From: Corticium candelabrum
Lineage: Eukaryota; Porifera; Homoscleromorpha; Homosclerophorida; Plakinidae
NCBI RefSeq assembly: GCF_963422355.1
Contig: NC_085094.1
Location: 983,501 to 1,047,500, forward strand
Reading direction: 5' to 3'
DNA length: 64,000 bases
Shown: piece after piece, positions 44,901 through 55,666 of the stretch
How the letters are laid out: every line of letters begins with the position of its first letter
Position numbering within the stretch: position 1 is the first letter of the stretch
The notes under the pieces: model-generated
Databases searched by the model: none
What the model saw: the letters and a program-made list of their open reading frames with translations, nothing else
What the model was told of the DNA's origin: nothing
Translations under genes and position numbers: made by a program

Positions 44901-45249
44901 GTGTCACACACAGGAATTATTATATGCTAGAGTACATACCTACAACTTGGCCTCGCATCATCCCATAAGCAAGCGCAGAAACTTCAGTTATTTCTTCATT
45001 GCTCATTCCTCTCTCCTTCAATACGTCTCTCCATTCAACACCCTCCCATTCTTTCCAAGTCACATAAACAGCTACAGTTTTCTCGCAAACTTCACTGTAT
45101 ATAGGACTCCATCTAGATTCTATGGTCTTGACGCCATTTAGCACAAGAGCTGCATAGGGCTGACGGTAGGAAACGCATGGAAGTGTTTTCGTAGCTGTAG
45201 CCATGTCTAGCTTTAGCCGCCGTGCAGGCATCCGAGGCTGCAAAGTCAA
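38398..45249 (-). CDS. EOLA-like ASCH-domain protein, two exons
   Basis: Exon 1 is 45249-44940 and exon 2 is 38612-38398, both minus, joined in frame (174 residues from the first Met; 159 from the internal MATATK, close to the 158 of human EOLA1). Exon 1 carries CVSYRQPYAALVLNGVKTIE and SRW, the start of the ASCH domain, then WEGVEWRDVLKERGMSNEEI. Exon 2 carries GVVDVGITWKC, LTDKYLTELSNPRWL and VFEVQVPLHALP. ASCH is a PUA-like fold thought to bind RNA or modified nucleosides; the exact reaction in animals is uncertain. The 6.3-kb intron is filled with LINE and SINE copies in the same orientation. The gene is divergent from the Cys-rich gene at 45359. No symbol is given because EOLA1 and EOLA2 are mammalian duplicates. 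Confidence 0.9.
38810..38880. repeat. degenerate CATCA/CACAT simple repeat
   Basis: Runs of ACATCACATCACATCGCATC lead towards the CA tract at 38932. Confidence 0.7.
38932..38987. repeat. (CA)n microsatellite abutting LINE sequence
   Basis: About 54 bp of CA repeat. It interrupts the reverse-transcriptase frame immediately after the GDFLSP motif. Confidence 0.97.
38988..40490 (-). mobile_element. RLE-type LINE, N-terminal and reverse-transcriptase part (decayed)
   Basis: Broken minus-strand frames read in order as the front of a non-LTR retrotransposon protein. About 39853-39550 has the pre-RT region SEIEQYWGDILETEVCHNEA and NWKSSGPDQF. About 39365-39000 has the RT core: LLTKDCNTRHMSLSKAWVDY then QKAYDSVPHSW, and GIFQGDFLSP. 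Upstream frames (40426-39870) are probably the degraded N-terminal part. Frameshifts and stops are present. The combination fits R4/Dong-like elements or relatives that use a restriction-like endonuclease. It is cut off on its 3' side by a CA microsatellite. Confidence 0.85.
40628..40695. repeat. 29-bp-stem hairpin
   Basis: AGTAGACTGATGATCTTCTT on the left and its near-complement ending CAGTCTACT on the right pair with about two mismatches around a 10-base loop. Confidence 0.75.
40697..40850 (-). mobile_element. tRNA-headed SINE, subfamily B, internally deleted
   Basis: The tail (GCCCCTCCATGATAGGTAAG, CCCACCAACCCGGC) joins directly to a head remnant (GTTTCATAATTTACTGTC, GGGGTTTGAACTCC). Confidence 0.75.
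40851..41252 (-). mobile_element. RLE-type LINE, 3' end fragment
   Basis: Encodes on the minus strand the C-terminal tail LTKYSYLRVKVSCMWQC, then VVPVVFGALGTVHAGIAQWL and LQKTVLLGSSQIL. The 3' non-coding part contains CTCTGAGGCAGGGTTTG. It is closely similar to 42800-43200. Confidence 0.85.
41253..41668 (-). mobile_element. tRNA-headed SINE, subfamily A, near complete (about 415 bp)
   Basis: On the minus strand it begins CAATAGCCTAGTGGTTAGAG (A-box-like) and has GGTTTAATCCTGGGTTGC (B-box-like) about 45 bases on. It ends in the conserved tail GCCGGGTTGGTGGGTGCCCA and GACCCCACTTACCCTA. The head folds like a tRNA but is not a functional tRNA gene. Confidence 0.85.
41669..42076 (-). mobile_element. 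tRNA-headed SINE, subfamily B, near complete
   Basis: The minus-strand head GTGGCTTAGTGGTTAGTGAC is followed by the B-box-like GGGGTTCAAACCCCAGTGAC. The body differs from subfamily A (GGCTAGTCATGATTGCCGTG), but the tail is shared (TGCCGGGTTGGTGGGTGCCC). Confidence 0.85.
42077..42366 (-). mobile_element. tRNA-headed SINE, subfamily A, head missing
   Basis: Same body and tail as 41253-41668, but truncated before the tRNA-like head (5' truncated). Confidence 0.8.
42367..42778 (-). mobile_element. tRNA-headed SINE, subfamily B, near complete
   Basis: The head ends near 42778 (CACGGCTTAGTGGTTAGCGA on the minus strand) and the tail begins near 42367. It is closely similar to 41669-42076. Confidence 0.82.
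42779..43835 (-). mobile_element. RLE-type LINE, zinc-finger and endonuclease 3' part
   Basis: Minus-strand frames: 43754-43449 has KPMHGQYHCLTEKPP, then YRWLKSSNLPAATEGLVVAG, QDQALWTRYYERN and a CRLC knuckle. 43371-42898 has the restriction-like endonuclease: RPDICFRNKKTNTCLLIDI matches the R..PD...D active site of R2/R4-class LINEs. VEVSCMWQC, VVPVVFGALGTVHAG and LQKAVLIGFTRILRKV follow. The two frames are broken near 43380-43450. The 3' tail ends in TAATAATAATAA-like sequence near 42790. It is a 5'-truncated copy, distinct from 38988-40490. Confidence 0.9.
43836..44206 (-). mobile_element. tRNA-headed SINE, subfamily A, partly truncated head
   Basis: Same body and tail as the other A copies. 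The head survives only as AACCTTGTGGTGACAGC-type sequence next to an ATT/TTA trinucleotide run. Confidence 0.78.
44385..44658. mobile_element. possible hAT-type MITE
   Basis: The ends CAGGGGCGTAGTGTGG and, inverted, CAGGGGCATAACGTGAC enclose about 270 bp with no coding capacity. The 8-bp target duplication is not clean. Confidence 0.55.
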
Positions 45250-45358
45250 AACCAGGTTTGGGGATACTGGAGTCGCGAGTTTGGCGCATGCACCATTGAC
45301 TCGTCACTGCTGGACTTCAAATTTATTTAGACGTATCTCTAGCTAGAGATCCTGCATA
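45250..45358. promoter_or_regulatory. putative bidirectional promoter (EOLA-like / Cys-rich)
   Basis: 109 bp separate the two divergent start codons. The shared-promoter role is inferred from spacing only. Confidence 0.45.
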
Positions 45359-45804
45359 ATGAGTGCACAAGCTACCTGGTATGACAAGGACACGAAATCA
45401 AGGTTCCGTCAATAAAATGATTTACATATGTAATTACTGTACGTATTACGTAGTGTTTGCTGCTTTTTTGGTCGCATACAGCGCTCTCCGTTGCCCTGGT
45501 TGTGGATGCGGTGGTCAGGGGCGTGTCATCTGTGTTGTATGTGGGCTGCAGTGGTGTCCAGCCTGCATCCAGACAGGATTGATGTCCAAACGATCAAGCG
45601 GTTACAAGTGTCTACAATGTGTGGGAACCAGCAAGGGCACACGAGTAGATAGGACGGAACCAACAGCCAACATTGGTCCAACGTACAAACACAAATATAG
45701 CCTTGACATTGATTCTGTAAGCCACACCTCGTTAGTTATAAGACGTCTACGTACAGAAACGTGTGATTTTTTGTTGTTTGTTTGTTCAGGAGCTTGGACT
45801 ATAG
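45359..45804 (+). CDS. small cysteine-rich protein, unknown function
   Basis: Three exons (45359-45378, 45482-45716, 45790-45804) join in frame to 89 residues starting MSAQATCALRCPGCGCGGQG. The middle holds a probable zinc-binding array: CPGCGC, CVVCGLQWCPAC and a later YKCLQC, about nine cysteines spaced like zinc ribbons. The tail is polar with no motif. The donor, branch and acceptor sequences look normal and the gene is tightly divergent from the EOLA-like gene, which supports a real gene. I do not recognise the family. The final exon is only five codons and is the least certain part; a longer reading through the second donor is possible. Confidence 0.45.
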
Positions 45805-45882
45805 CGATGAAAGTTTGATTTAGTTTGATACGTGAACTGTATCTGCAGTATTTGAACATGTTGCTGGTGTAACTCCATAACA

Positions 45883-48800
45883 CTATTTTGATATCAACGG
45901 TTTTCTTGCAACAAAGAACACACATTCATATTGTAATTTCATCATTGACAGTGGACTCTGGATGTACGTAGAAGGTATCCGTACCTCTTCCTTCTGTAGA
46001 AAACAATTATTGTGATTGAACAGGTAGATGATACACCCTTAATTAATTAATTATGCAGATTCAACTCACCAGTAGTTCAAAACCAAAATGCTTCAACATT
46101 ATTCTTCGTATTGTCTCATAGCTAAGCTCCACTGATCGCTCATTGGCCATGTCTGCAAAATGGTACAGAAGTGGTCCTAATGCAACAAAGAACATCATGC
46201 AAACTCTAAATGTTGATACAGGATGTAGTCAACAATTACAACTAAGTAGTAGACACTGACCAAAATTAATCCAATGTCCTCCGGGTTTTAAGATCCTTTG
46301 AATTGTTTCAATATACGCAACTACATTTGGTGAAGTATCAATGAAGTAGCATGTTGCCACACAATCCCACGTATCTACAATACATAATGCCACTTACCAC
46401 TTACTGTTTCAAATACATTCTAGAACAGCAAAACAACCTTCTTCATTATAGACCTCGTTGAAATCTCCTGCTGTCATAGAAAAGTCTGATGCTGGCGGCA
46501 AATCATGTGGGTCAACATCAGGTATAAGGCAGCTGTTCAACTGATCTCCACTACTCATGTTGTTGCAGAAGTTATGAACCCAAGGATATATAACAAATAC
46601 ATTTGTCCCTTTCACTCTAAAATACATCAAACTGATATCAACACACAAGCATGCATGCATGCACATACACAACAAACAGTACAGCTATTAATTAATTTAG
46701 AAGCATACCCGGTATTATGTAGGCTTGAGAGTCCAGCCAGTTAACTCCCCCCCCCCACGGCGGACAAAGACCATCTTACCATCTTTCTCTGCCGCGAGGG
46801 GAGTTAACCGGCTGGACTCTCAAGCCTAGGTATTATGTGCTTTTAAAATGCAAAGTGCCAATGCCATGGCAAAAGATAGTGACTTTGCCAAGTCGTAAAT
46901 GAAACTACAACTTGTGTTTGATGCATAGGAATAAATAGTACATATACATGTAAATCAGTGTTAGTACATAAATTAGTTTTGAAGAATGTCTTGTTCTATG
47001 CAAACTGACTTGCAAGTTTGCTTGCCTTTCACACAAATATGAAGCTTGGATAAACAGCAAAGAGAAAGAGATACTCATCACCATTAACCCAATTCAGATA
47101 CAAAAAATACCACTACCATACAACTCAAACGAGCACACTGCAGTTTATCATGCATATTTTAGTGTGTATTAGAAGTGTACAATATTATTATGAACTGTAA
47201 TCATTGTATTCGACAGAAATTAATTCTGTAACATGCACCAACAAGCAGCATTGCTAACATGGCCAGTATAATCCCAAAGCAGTTGAACAAAGACTTTGTA
47301 CCGGCAATAACCTCGTTACCACTAGACAAAATGTCGTGAAAGCACAAAACTCCAAGATATAATGTTCCTACTAATCCACCTGTTCTACAGCTTTAATCTG
47401 ATTATGTGCAACTGATTCAACACCAAATTCACGTGTAGTCACATCAATGTGATGTGATCATTGTCACATCAATTTCATATTCTATCAAATCAAATGTGTT
47501 CTCTGTCACTTCAAATTTATGTAATGCCATATTAAAATGACAGCTAGTGATTTCATACCACTAACTGTCACATCAACCTCAGACTATGTCAAGAAAATGT
47601 TGAAGGTGTCATTTCAAATGAAGATAAAACCAAATCAAATTTCCAAACAGTCAGCATTCTGTCAATCAACTTTTCAGACACCTATGTTTATGTACAACAA
47701 GTACAAGGATGTACGAAAAAACGTGTGTTGCTGTAGCATTGTGAAGGAGGAGACAAGAGACTGGAAGCTAAATGCAGAGAAAATGAGTTCTCATCAGTAC
47801 TGTCTAAGCAGATCCTGGGTTAGAAAGACAAAGATTTAGCAGTCCCTATCAAAAAAGAATACCACCATTTGTTCTTCTATACATTAACGTTCTTTGTACA
47901 TGAATTGTACATGTCCTTGGACATGGGTGTGCCTGAAAATTGATTGACAGAATGATGGCTTTGGTAAAATTCGATTTGACTTTACCTTCATTTGAAAGCT
48001 AACTGTCTTTCAATGACAGCTGAAAAATTGTTTTTATATACTCCAAGATTGATGTAATGGTTAAAATATTTGAAATCACAAATTGTCAATTTGATTTGAC
48101 ATTTGTAAATCGGTAGTCAAAATATGTTACTTACAGACTGTACTATTCTAGATCAAATGCAAGGGTAGTCACATTAATTTTGCTTTTAATATGTCAATTC
48201 AAACTTCTATTTAGTCACATTATGTTCATGTTATATCAACTCTAGCTTGCAGTACCAACCCTCACCTTAGCTACAAATGTCGATAAAATCTAAAATATAA
48301 TCCAAATTATTCTTATGATATCCAATGCTCACTGAAATCAACAATGCCTTGCACTTACTGTTAACTCATAATATTTTCAAGATGAAAACCTCAATAAAGC
48401 ATCTAACTACACTGATGCAGAGCCAATCTACCACACATCAAATTTAAGTAAGCAGTCTTGAAGTCTCGTGGTAGCTAAACAACACTATCAACAATATAAA
48501 AAGCAGCAAGGAGATGCATTAAGCCTGATTCACAGTACACGTCTCTCATTCATCAGTTAAAACCAGAATGGCTGACAAATTCTAAGATGGTAATGGTTGC
48601 CATGTTCTAGTCTCATACATAAATTAGCTACTACTGCACTCACTGTGTTTGTTTGGTCTAGTTTCTGAAAGTCAGTTTCTTCCCTACCTGTATACCATAC
48701 AGTCACTTTGCCTTCTCTGTTTAAGTACTGCTTGTTGCTGTATCATCTGCAATCTCGTAATCTGCCTTGTTGTACTGATGGATTTCAAATATTTTCAAAT

Positions 48801-50018
48801 AAACACGTAATTCTTTATAAGTTTGTGATTAGTGAAAGTCCAGACAGTCACTCAGTGCTACTCAGACAGCAAAAATCGTAAAAACAGACAACATGCTGCT
48901 ATCTTGGTTGTATTATTCTCTACTACACACACCATATTCATAATACTCAACAATGATGGTAGTAGCATGCCAATCATCGCCCTTCACCTCTTAAGCAGTA
49001 AATCAGGCTTTAGTTAAGCATGTCGCAGTACATCAGACAATGCAGCACAACAAGCAAATAACACTATACCGGTTGAGAATAAACTGAGATGCAATTAACA
49101 TGAACATACTCCACTCATTTCCTTGGCAACGATATCCTGTGGAATACAATACAGTGTGAATGCTACAACATACCAACTATGCAATACTACATGACAAACC
49201 AAGCTTAGCAATCTCGTATGCCAATCTTCCAAGCCCAGAACCCGGCACTAACACAGATACTGATTGACAACTGAAACAAGATTCCACCATAACACACACA
49301 ACAGACAAAAGCATACACAAAGTAAATAACTAAAAATCAACAATAAGTCAACAAAATTTTAATATTATGAGTGGCTCAATTAAGCATACAACACAAACAA
49401 CACATGTAGACTTCTTAATCAATTGTCACAACAGTGTTATGGTAGTGACACTTACTTGATGCACTTTAAGTAGTTACAATATAGATCCTGTGTGGTAGAA
49501 GTTATTGCTGCCTATCATCAATATCAAGGGTGAGTCTAATGCACATACTGTGCAAGAGCACAACAGTCATCCATATCTTGTCTCTTTACCATTCATACCA
49601 TCCCTATTTCCCCTGTTTCAAATTTGAAAATTTTTATCTACTTGTCTCATTTTTACTGCACGAAGCATGCTTATTCGAGTTTCGTTGACCATATAAATAA
49701 GCTGGTATCTTGAGACATAATGAAATGATGCTCTTTATCAATTAAAAAAAGTGTCCTGTAAATAAACTAAAGATTGTGTTGATATTAAGCAACAACACAT
49801 GCACTGGTTGTGCTGGGAACCCAGTGCTGCGATAACAGGGAGGTGTATTCTATGCTGTGAACAAAAAATGTTTTGAAGCCGTATCCGGCATTGTAAAGAG
49901 GAATTGACATGTCAATACTGTATTTGTACAAACACACACACAACAACGGCGTGTGTGCAAGCGTGTGTTGTATGCATATATACAACACACACAACAACAG
50001 CACGCGCACATGTGTGTG

Positions 50019-50107
<89 letters not shown>

Positions 50108-53107
50108 ACCATAATAATGTGCGTGCCCGCATGTTATAACAGCTGGAGAATTGGAGAAAGGCGACAAATATGATTGAGATGTTTCAGCTAGCTCATCTTG
50201 CTATCCATGGATACTAGAGACACTTGATTTATGGACTACACCCAGTTTCAAGATTACAAAGACTACTGCACTGAGACAAGCAATACACAACAAACTGACC
50301 AGTAGTCAAAAGCATTAGTACATTTGCATGAACAAATTTCAGTATGTTTAGAGTATTACAATGCAAAGATGCCTCTTCGGTTATGTTTAGGTGACTTGAA
50401 ATTAAACTCTGGTTGACTCAGTTTTTTGGGAATGTATTGTGTATGTATTTTATTAGGAAATATATAAGTAGATGTGCTACAGAATGCATAAACCTATCCA
50501 TACAGCTACATTAATTAATCAAATTGAAGTTGAACATTGAAATTGAGGTAGAGGTTACATTTTCGGCTCTCTTCTTTAGTCGAGCCTAACCTCTGTGAAT
50601 GCCTCTACTGAGACTATAGTATATATTAAAACCACACATTGCACGTGCGCAAAATTTTATGGGTGTTATCAAAGAGTGTCTTTTTGTTGTTTACAAATTG
50701 CAGAAGTGATCACGTTACACCTGCGTCTACAGCCGTATTGCAAATCCCATATAATTAATTATCTTCACAGGAACAAACTCGTTACGAGAAGCTTCATAAA
50801 CGTTCAAAGTTTTGTCATTATACTTTTCTCCTTTATAAAGTTAATGCAGAATTTGTGTCTATCACAAAGTAATATGATGTGCCATTTTTTATGGTTTTAA
50901 TTACAGGTAACAACACGCTCCACAAACATTGAAATTTGCACTGCATGCAGTGTCATGGAATTCAACATGTATACAAAATTTCAACACTACCTCATCTGGT
51001 TTTGAGCTATACGAGTTGGAACTAAGCAACGTCAACGACAAAAGGACTTTAGTGAATAACTTGATAATGCAGAGTGCAATTAACACCAATTTTCAGCTTT
51101 CCCATATTTGAATCTACAAACATGTCTGCAGTGTCAAAATTGGATTTTGATGTAATGTTAATTCAAAACTTCAAATTATCCTAATGTATGGGTGTAATGA
51201 CCAGTGTCATCCCTATATACCAACTATCATGGTTGGTGATAAAGTAATTTTATAAAAGCATTTGTGATTGACATCTGACATCCAAATCAGTAAATTTACA
51301 CACCATCTACATCTAACCTCTTGCACTTCTTACAATGCACATGTAAAAACAGACTTTGTTTATTTCGTAATTGCCTTTCAATGCAATACAGCAAAGCGCA
51401 CTAAGGAAACTAACAAATAATGTACACTTTTGAATGAAAATATGATGTGGATAAATGGAGCATGCAAAAATTATGGCTTGGCCATAGGTAATACAACATA
51501 TTCTACATGTTAAATCAAACCATATGTTAAATCAAACCATATGTTAAATCAAAATTTTGAATTTGTAATTCAATGCTTAAATACAATACCTTGATGCAAC
51601 AAGACAAATTTACTTTTTTTTCATTATTTGTTTACTTAATTAAACTTACCACTTGCCAGAGGTCAGCTCTTATTCAAACAAGTAGTGCCATTAATTATAG
51701 ATGCATGCAGTTACCATCAGTGATCATACACATGCTTCTGACCACTGCTCTGATGCACAAGGTATAAGTAGCACTAATTTGAAGACGTTGACTTCTTAAA
51801 GTTTTAGCATCTTCCATAGTAACAAGGCAATGTTGGCAAATTTGAAATTTGAAGTTTCATGTGTATCACATGTTAGCAAAAGGTGCATATCCTCACTCCC
51901 CAGCATTCAAGTTACAGCAAACTTGAATTTAACGACCTCAAGTTGAATGACGCTGGACTTTTAACGGCACAATTAAGCAAAAGTATTGTAAAAAACTTTC
52001 AATTTAACAGCCTCAGATTTATTTACAACTTGTTTTATGGCCACTTGTCTCTGTCTGTGCTGTATACATGCTGTTGAATATAACAGCTCCATTGCTACAA
52101 AGATGTTACGTGGGTTGCAACTGCTAAGACCGCGTATACACTAGTTTTGCCATTTGCCTTTTTCATTACTGGCAAAATGCTAGCTACCGTCAACGGTAAA
52201 GGAAAGAAACACTCTAAAAAGACAATGAAAATGTCAGAAATAAAGAAGTACGTACTTTAAAGAAGCACCTTCATGCCAGCACATGAGCATTTCATCGCTC
52301 TTAAATTCGGTGCAACAATTCAAACATTCAGGAACCACAAAGTGCTGTACGCTTTAATTCGTACTAAAGGAATTGCAAGAATCAAGATGTTGCAGTAAGA
52401 GGTTGCGCTAAACTGTGTCTACTACTAGTAAATAGGCCTTATAGATATAGTTCTTAAAAATTTCCAGCTAAAATCTTAGCTCTGTAAAATTAAGGTTGCT
52501 AAACTGCAGTCTTGATAAAATTTGACAAGCGCTTGGCAATTTAAGCCAGAACAGGGTTCTCTACTCTATGCATGTGACCCGGAAAGCACATGTCTTGTTC
52601 CATACGTAGCGCTTACTCAAATAATGGCTTCCTCTGAGTAAGTAAGCACACTCAGTTCACAGTGGGCACCAAGAAAATGCATTGTTCAAATCTTACACTG
52701 CTCCCATCCCTGTCAATCGACACCTAAATAGACAGCCTTGCAGTAGTTTCGTCTATGGACTCTTATGCAAGCACAACCCACAAACTGCACTAGAAAGGGG
52801 TTACTGGCAATCAAAATTGCCAGGCACTTGAAAATATATGTGCCACAGCTACAATGCAAAAGCTATACCTCGATTGAGATCGACTAAAGTGCACATCTGC
52901 GATTATGAGAGTGCTCCTTTACAATGTGTTTATTGATTTAATTAATATAAAGCACCTCTGATTTAACAACACAATTTTTGCAGATCTTGAAGTATCGTTA
53001 AATCCAAGGTTCATTGTACATGCAATGTCTGACCTGTTACTCAGTGGACACAAGGTTTTTAGCTGCTCCAAAATGGGACCATAACACTGGCTCCTTTCTG
53101 CAGCTCC
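45883..53107 (-). CDS. CARNMT1: CARNMT1-like carnosine/histidine N-methyltransferase, 5' incomplete
   Basis: Seven exons on the minus strand, all phases compatible: 53107-53034, 49270-49200, 49136-49070, 46616-46438, 46374-46261, 46176-46070 and 45993-45883. They encode about 241 residues matching the C-terminal two thirds of CARNMT1 (C9orf41). Landmarks in order: [14 protein letters not shown], the SAM-binding [93 protein letters not shown], and the end [16 protein letters not shown]. The enzyme uses S-adenosylmethionine to methylate histidine rings (carnosine to anserine, and protein histidines). The upstream exons (an 'FW.I..AF..Y' region is expected) were not found up to 64000; they may lie beyond the window or have been missed. 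Confidence 0.9.
46721..46828. mobile_element. tiny 107-bp MITE with 10-bp target duplication
   Basis: Thirty-base arms (AGGCTTGAGAGTCCAGCCAG and onward to CTCCCC) form a near-perfect inverted repeat with one mismatch. GGTATTATGT occurs on both sides as a probable target duplication, near the 9-11 bp typical of Mutator-like elements. It lies in a CARNMT1 intron. Confidence 0.85.
49449..49760 (+). repeat. dispersed repeat copy (pairs with 54470-54790)
   Basis: Shares an ordered set of words with 54470-54790: ACACTTACTTGATGCACT, GCAAGAGCAC, ACAGTCATCC, TATCTTGTCTC. The copies are diverged and have no coding content. Confidence 0.7.
50016..50107. repeat. (TG)n microsatellite
   Basis: About 86 bp of TG repeat inside a CARNMT1 intron, preceded by CACACA and GTGTGT fragments. 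Confidence 0.98.
50108..53033. other. CARNMT1 intron sequence, nothing else recognised
   Basis: AT-rich DNA without coding resemblance. It contains a 17-bp tandem repeat near 51507-51556 (GTTAAATCAAACCATAT, about three copies). Confidence 0.5.
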
Positions 53108-55666
53108 CTGTGCAAAAACAAAATCAGTAAAACTGCTCCACATCTACTGACACAAGAGGTTCTCAAATATACAAATAGTAACAATAGACATCAGACGGAA
53201 ACATCTTTATACAAAATGTTCATCAACTCTCTGATTCCTTGTAAGTCTTGCAAGGAACACACAAACTTTCCAGTCTAGCAGATCAGACCAGAAAACCATG
53301 CAATACCACAAAACTGACAATCACAAGAAAAGAAAAGTTCTAGAAGTAAGTGGTATAATCAACTGGTGTACTCTTAATTAAAAAGAAGTACCACAAAATA
53401 CAAGTGATGTTTTGTGAATACTACTATTAACTGCTCTGATTTTATTACTACATTTCTCTGTTACAGAAATTCTTTCTGGATAAAGCAATTAAGCATCCAA
53501 ATTTGGGGTGTATCATCCTAGAAAGATGACAACGCATGACTAGCTTACTTTATCCACATGTATCATCTGCCTTGTCGTTGCCTTGCTTCCCTGTGATTTG
53601 AACCAAATGTGATGATGCTGAATATAGTTTGAATTTGAAAACTCTACTAAAATTGATTCAGACACAAAGGCAAGCTACAGACATCCCATGCACTCGTTAG
53701 ACTTGGATCGTGTACGACAGTAAAATTCTGTAAGTAAAGCTACGTTAGCTGTTGTTTCAGGAAACCTTAGGTCTAAAAGGCATGTGATAAAAGTGGTAAA
53801 CTATTCATATGTCATCATCTCTCCATGGTCTCATGTCCCTAAGTTGGAAGATCAATTTCTCCATCCAGAAAGCATTCATTAATTAACAAAGAAAAGTACT
53901 AATAGACTCAGGACAGTCAGCACTATCATTAGAATGTCATTTATATTTTTGCCCAAGTTTCCATTTAGAATTAAGACAGTTCCACTAGTATTTTACTGTG
54001 TTTTCCAATGGCTTTAATATTTTCATGCAATGAGAAAAATAGTAAATGACAGACATGAACATGGAAACAGACCAGCCTAAAAATAAGGATAATGCTTTAA
54101 TTAACACGACACACCAACAGACAAATTGATATATTTTGACTAAACTGTAAGTACAATACAACAAATTACATTACTTGATGTGGTGCTGAATGTAGACATA
54201 AAATGGTAGTCGTTAATTAAAGCTGCAAGAAAGATCTCTTAATTGTCTGAACAATTACTCCAGTGTTACACGTCTCTAGTATGACAAGTAAGTTAAAATA
54301 TTCTCTGAATTTAAAACGAGGGGAGGAGAACACTATACCCCTAATACATTGATGATAACAGCACAAACTTCTACCACACGAGCCTTATATTGTTGATGTG
54401 TCATAGTTTGCTCCATGGAAGATGCAGTATACAAACTTGAATAGCCACCTTTTAACAAATCTGTATACAACACTTACTTGATGCACTATACATGGCGACA
54501 ATATGGGACATGCATCGTAGAAGTTTGTGGTGGCCATCATAAATATTAGATATACACATACCCTGCAAGAGCACCACAGTCATCCCTATCTTGTCTCCTT
54601 CCTTTGTTTACCATTCCTATACTCCCGTTTTAATCCAAAGAATTTCTATTTACTCGTCTCCTCCCTTTTTCACTGTCTGTAGCATACCTATTCAAGTGTG
54701 CCAACCATACAAATGGGACAGTAGCTGAAACATAAAAGTGACAAGGTGCTATGAAGAAAAGTGTCATATCAATAAAAGCGTAGGGAATATAAACAATTAC
54801 ATACATGATTGTTGTCATAACTTTTGTGCCACAAGTCAAGAACTGTTACTGTAGCAGAAGTCAAAAACTGTTATACTAAATTTAGCTTGCACAGTGCACA
54901 CTACAGATTGACAGTTTTGACAAGTACATGTGGTTTGCATGCACGTGCACACCATGAATTTAAACAATTCATGTTAGTAGTTAGCAGTTGAGTCATCAGA
55001 TTCTGTTTAGGTCTACCTATCTGTATATTTGCGGTATTTTCGAGACTGTTAGACACTTAGTTGTTGAGTCATCAGTTCTGTTTCTCTCAAAGAACTAATA
55101 GATTCTCCTTTTGCTTGTGTTATTTGCGGACAGTTGTTATCAACCCTCGATGGGCATGTTCTGGTTGTGCTGGAAGTCCAGGGCTGTAAGGCTGTTTGTT
55201 ATTGTTTACAAACTTGGTATGTTAACATGTTGATGTAGTCTATAGTACAGGTCTGAAAATTGAAAAAGTTGCATTGTAACTTTTGTCCAACAATATAACA
55301 CCGAAATATGCTGTAACACACACCATAAGGCCATCAGCGGTGCATGCTGGCCTTTGATCAAATGTGCAGGAACTGAGCAGCAGTGATTTCAATTACGCGT
55401 AATGGTAGCCATGGCAACAATCATATTCTTTTGAATAGTGCCTTTTACCTGACTCAAGTCTCAAGTTCTTTTATATATACAGTATGCAGTTCTCCCAAAC
55501 ACAGCTGGGTGGCGTAACAGCCTACAGTGTAAAATGAAAAACTAGGGTAAATACTATACTGCAGTAAACTGTACGTTAAGTTACAGGTGCAAAAGAAATA
55601 TCCTATACACACTAAAGTACACTGGTATCCAGTGGTATCTAATTCTAAGTTGCAACTGCCCCAGTA
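53108..55666. other. stretch without recognised gene
   Basis: Expected location of upstream CARNMT1 exons, but none could be identified by eye. It contains the second copy of a dispersed repeat at 54470-54790. Confidence 0.4.
54470..54790 (+). repeat. dispersed repeat copy (pairs with 49449-49760)
   Basis: Diverged direct copy of 49449-49760; see that entry for the shared words. Confidence 0.7.
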
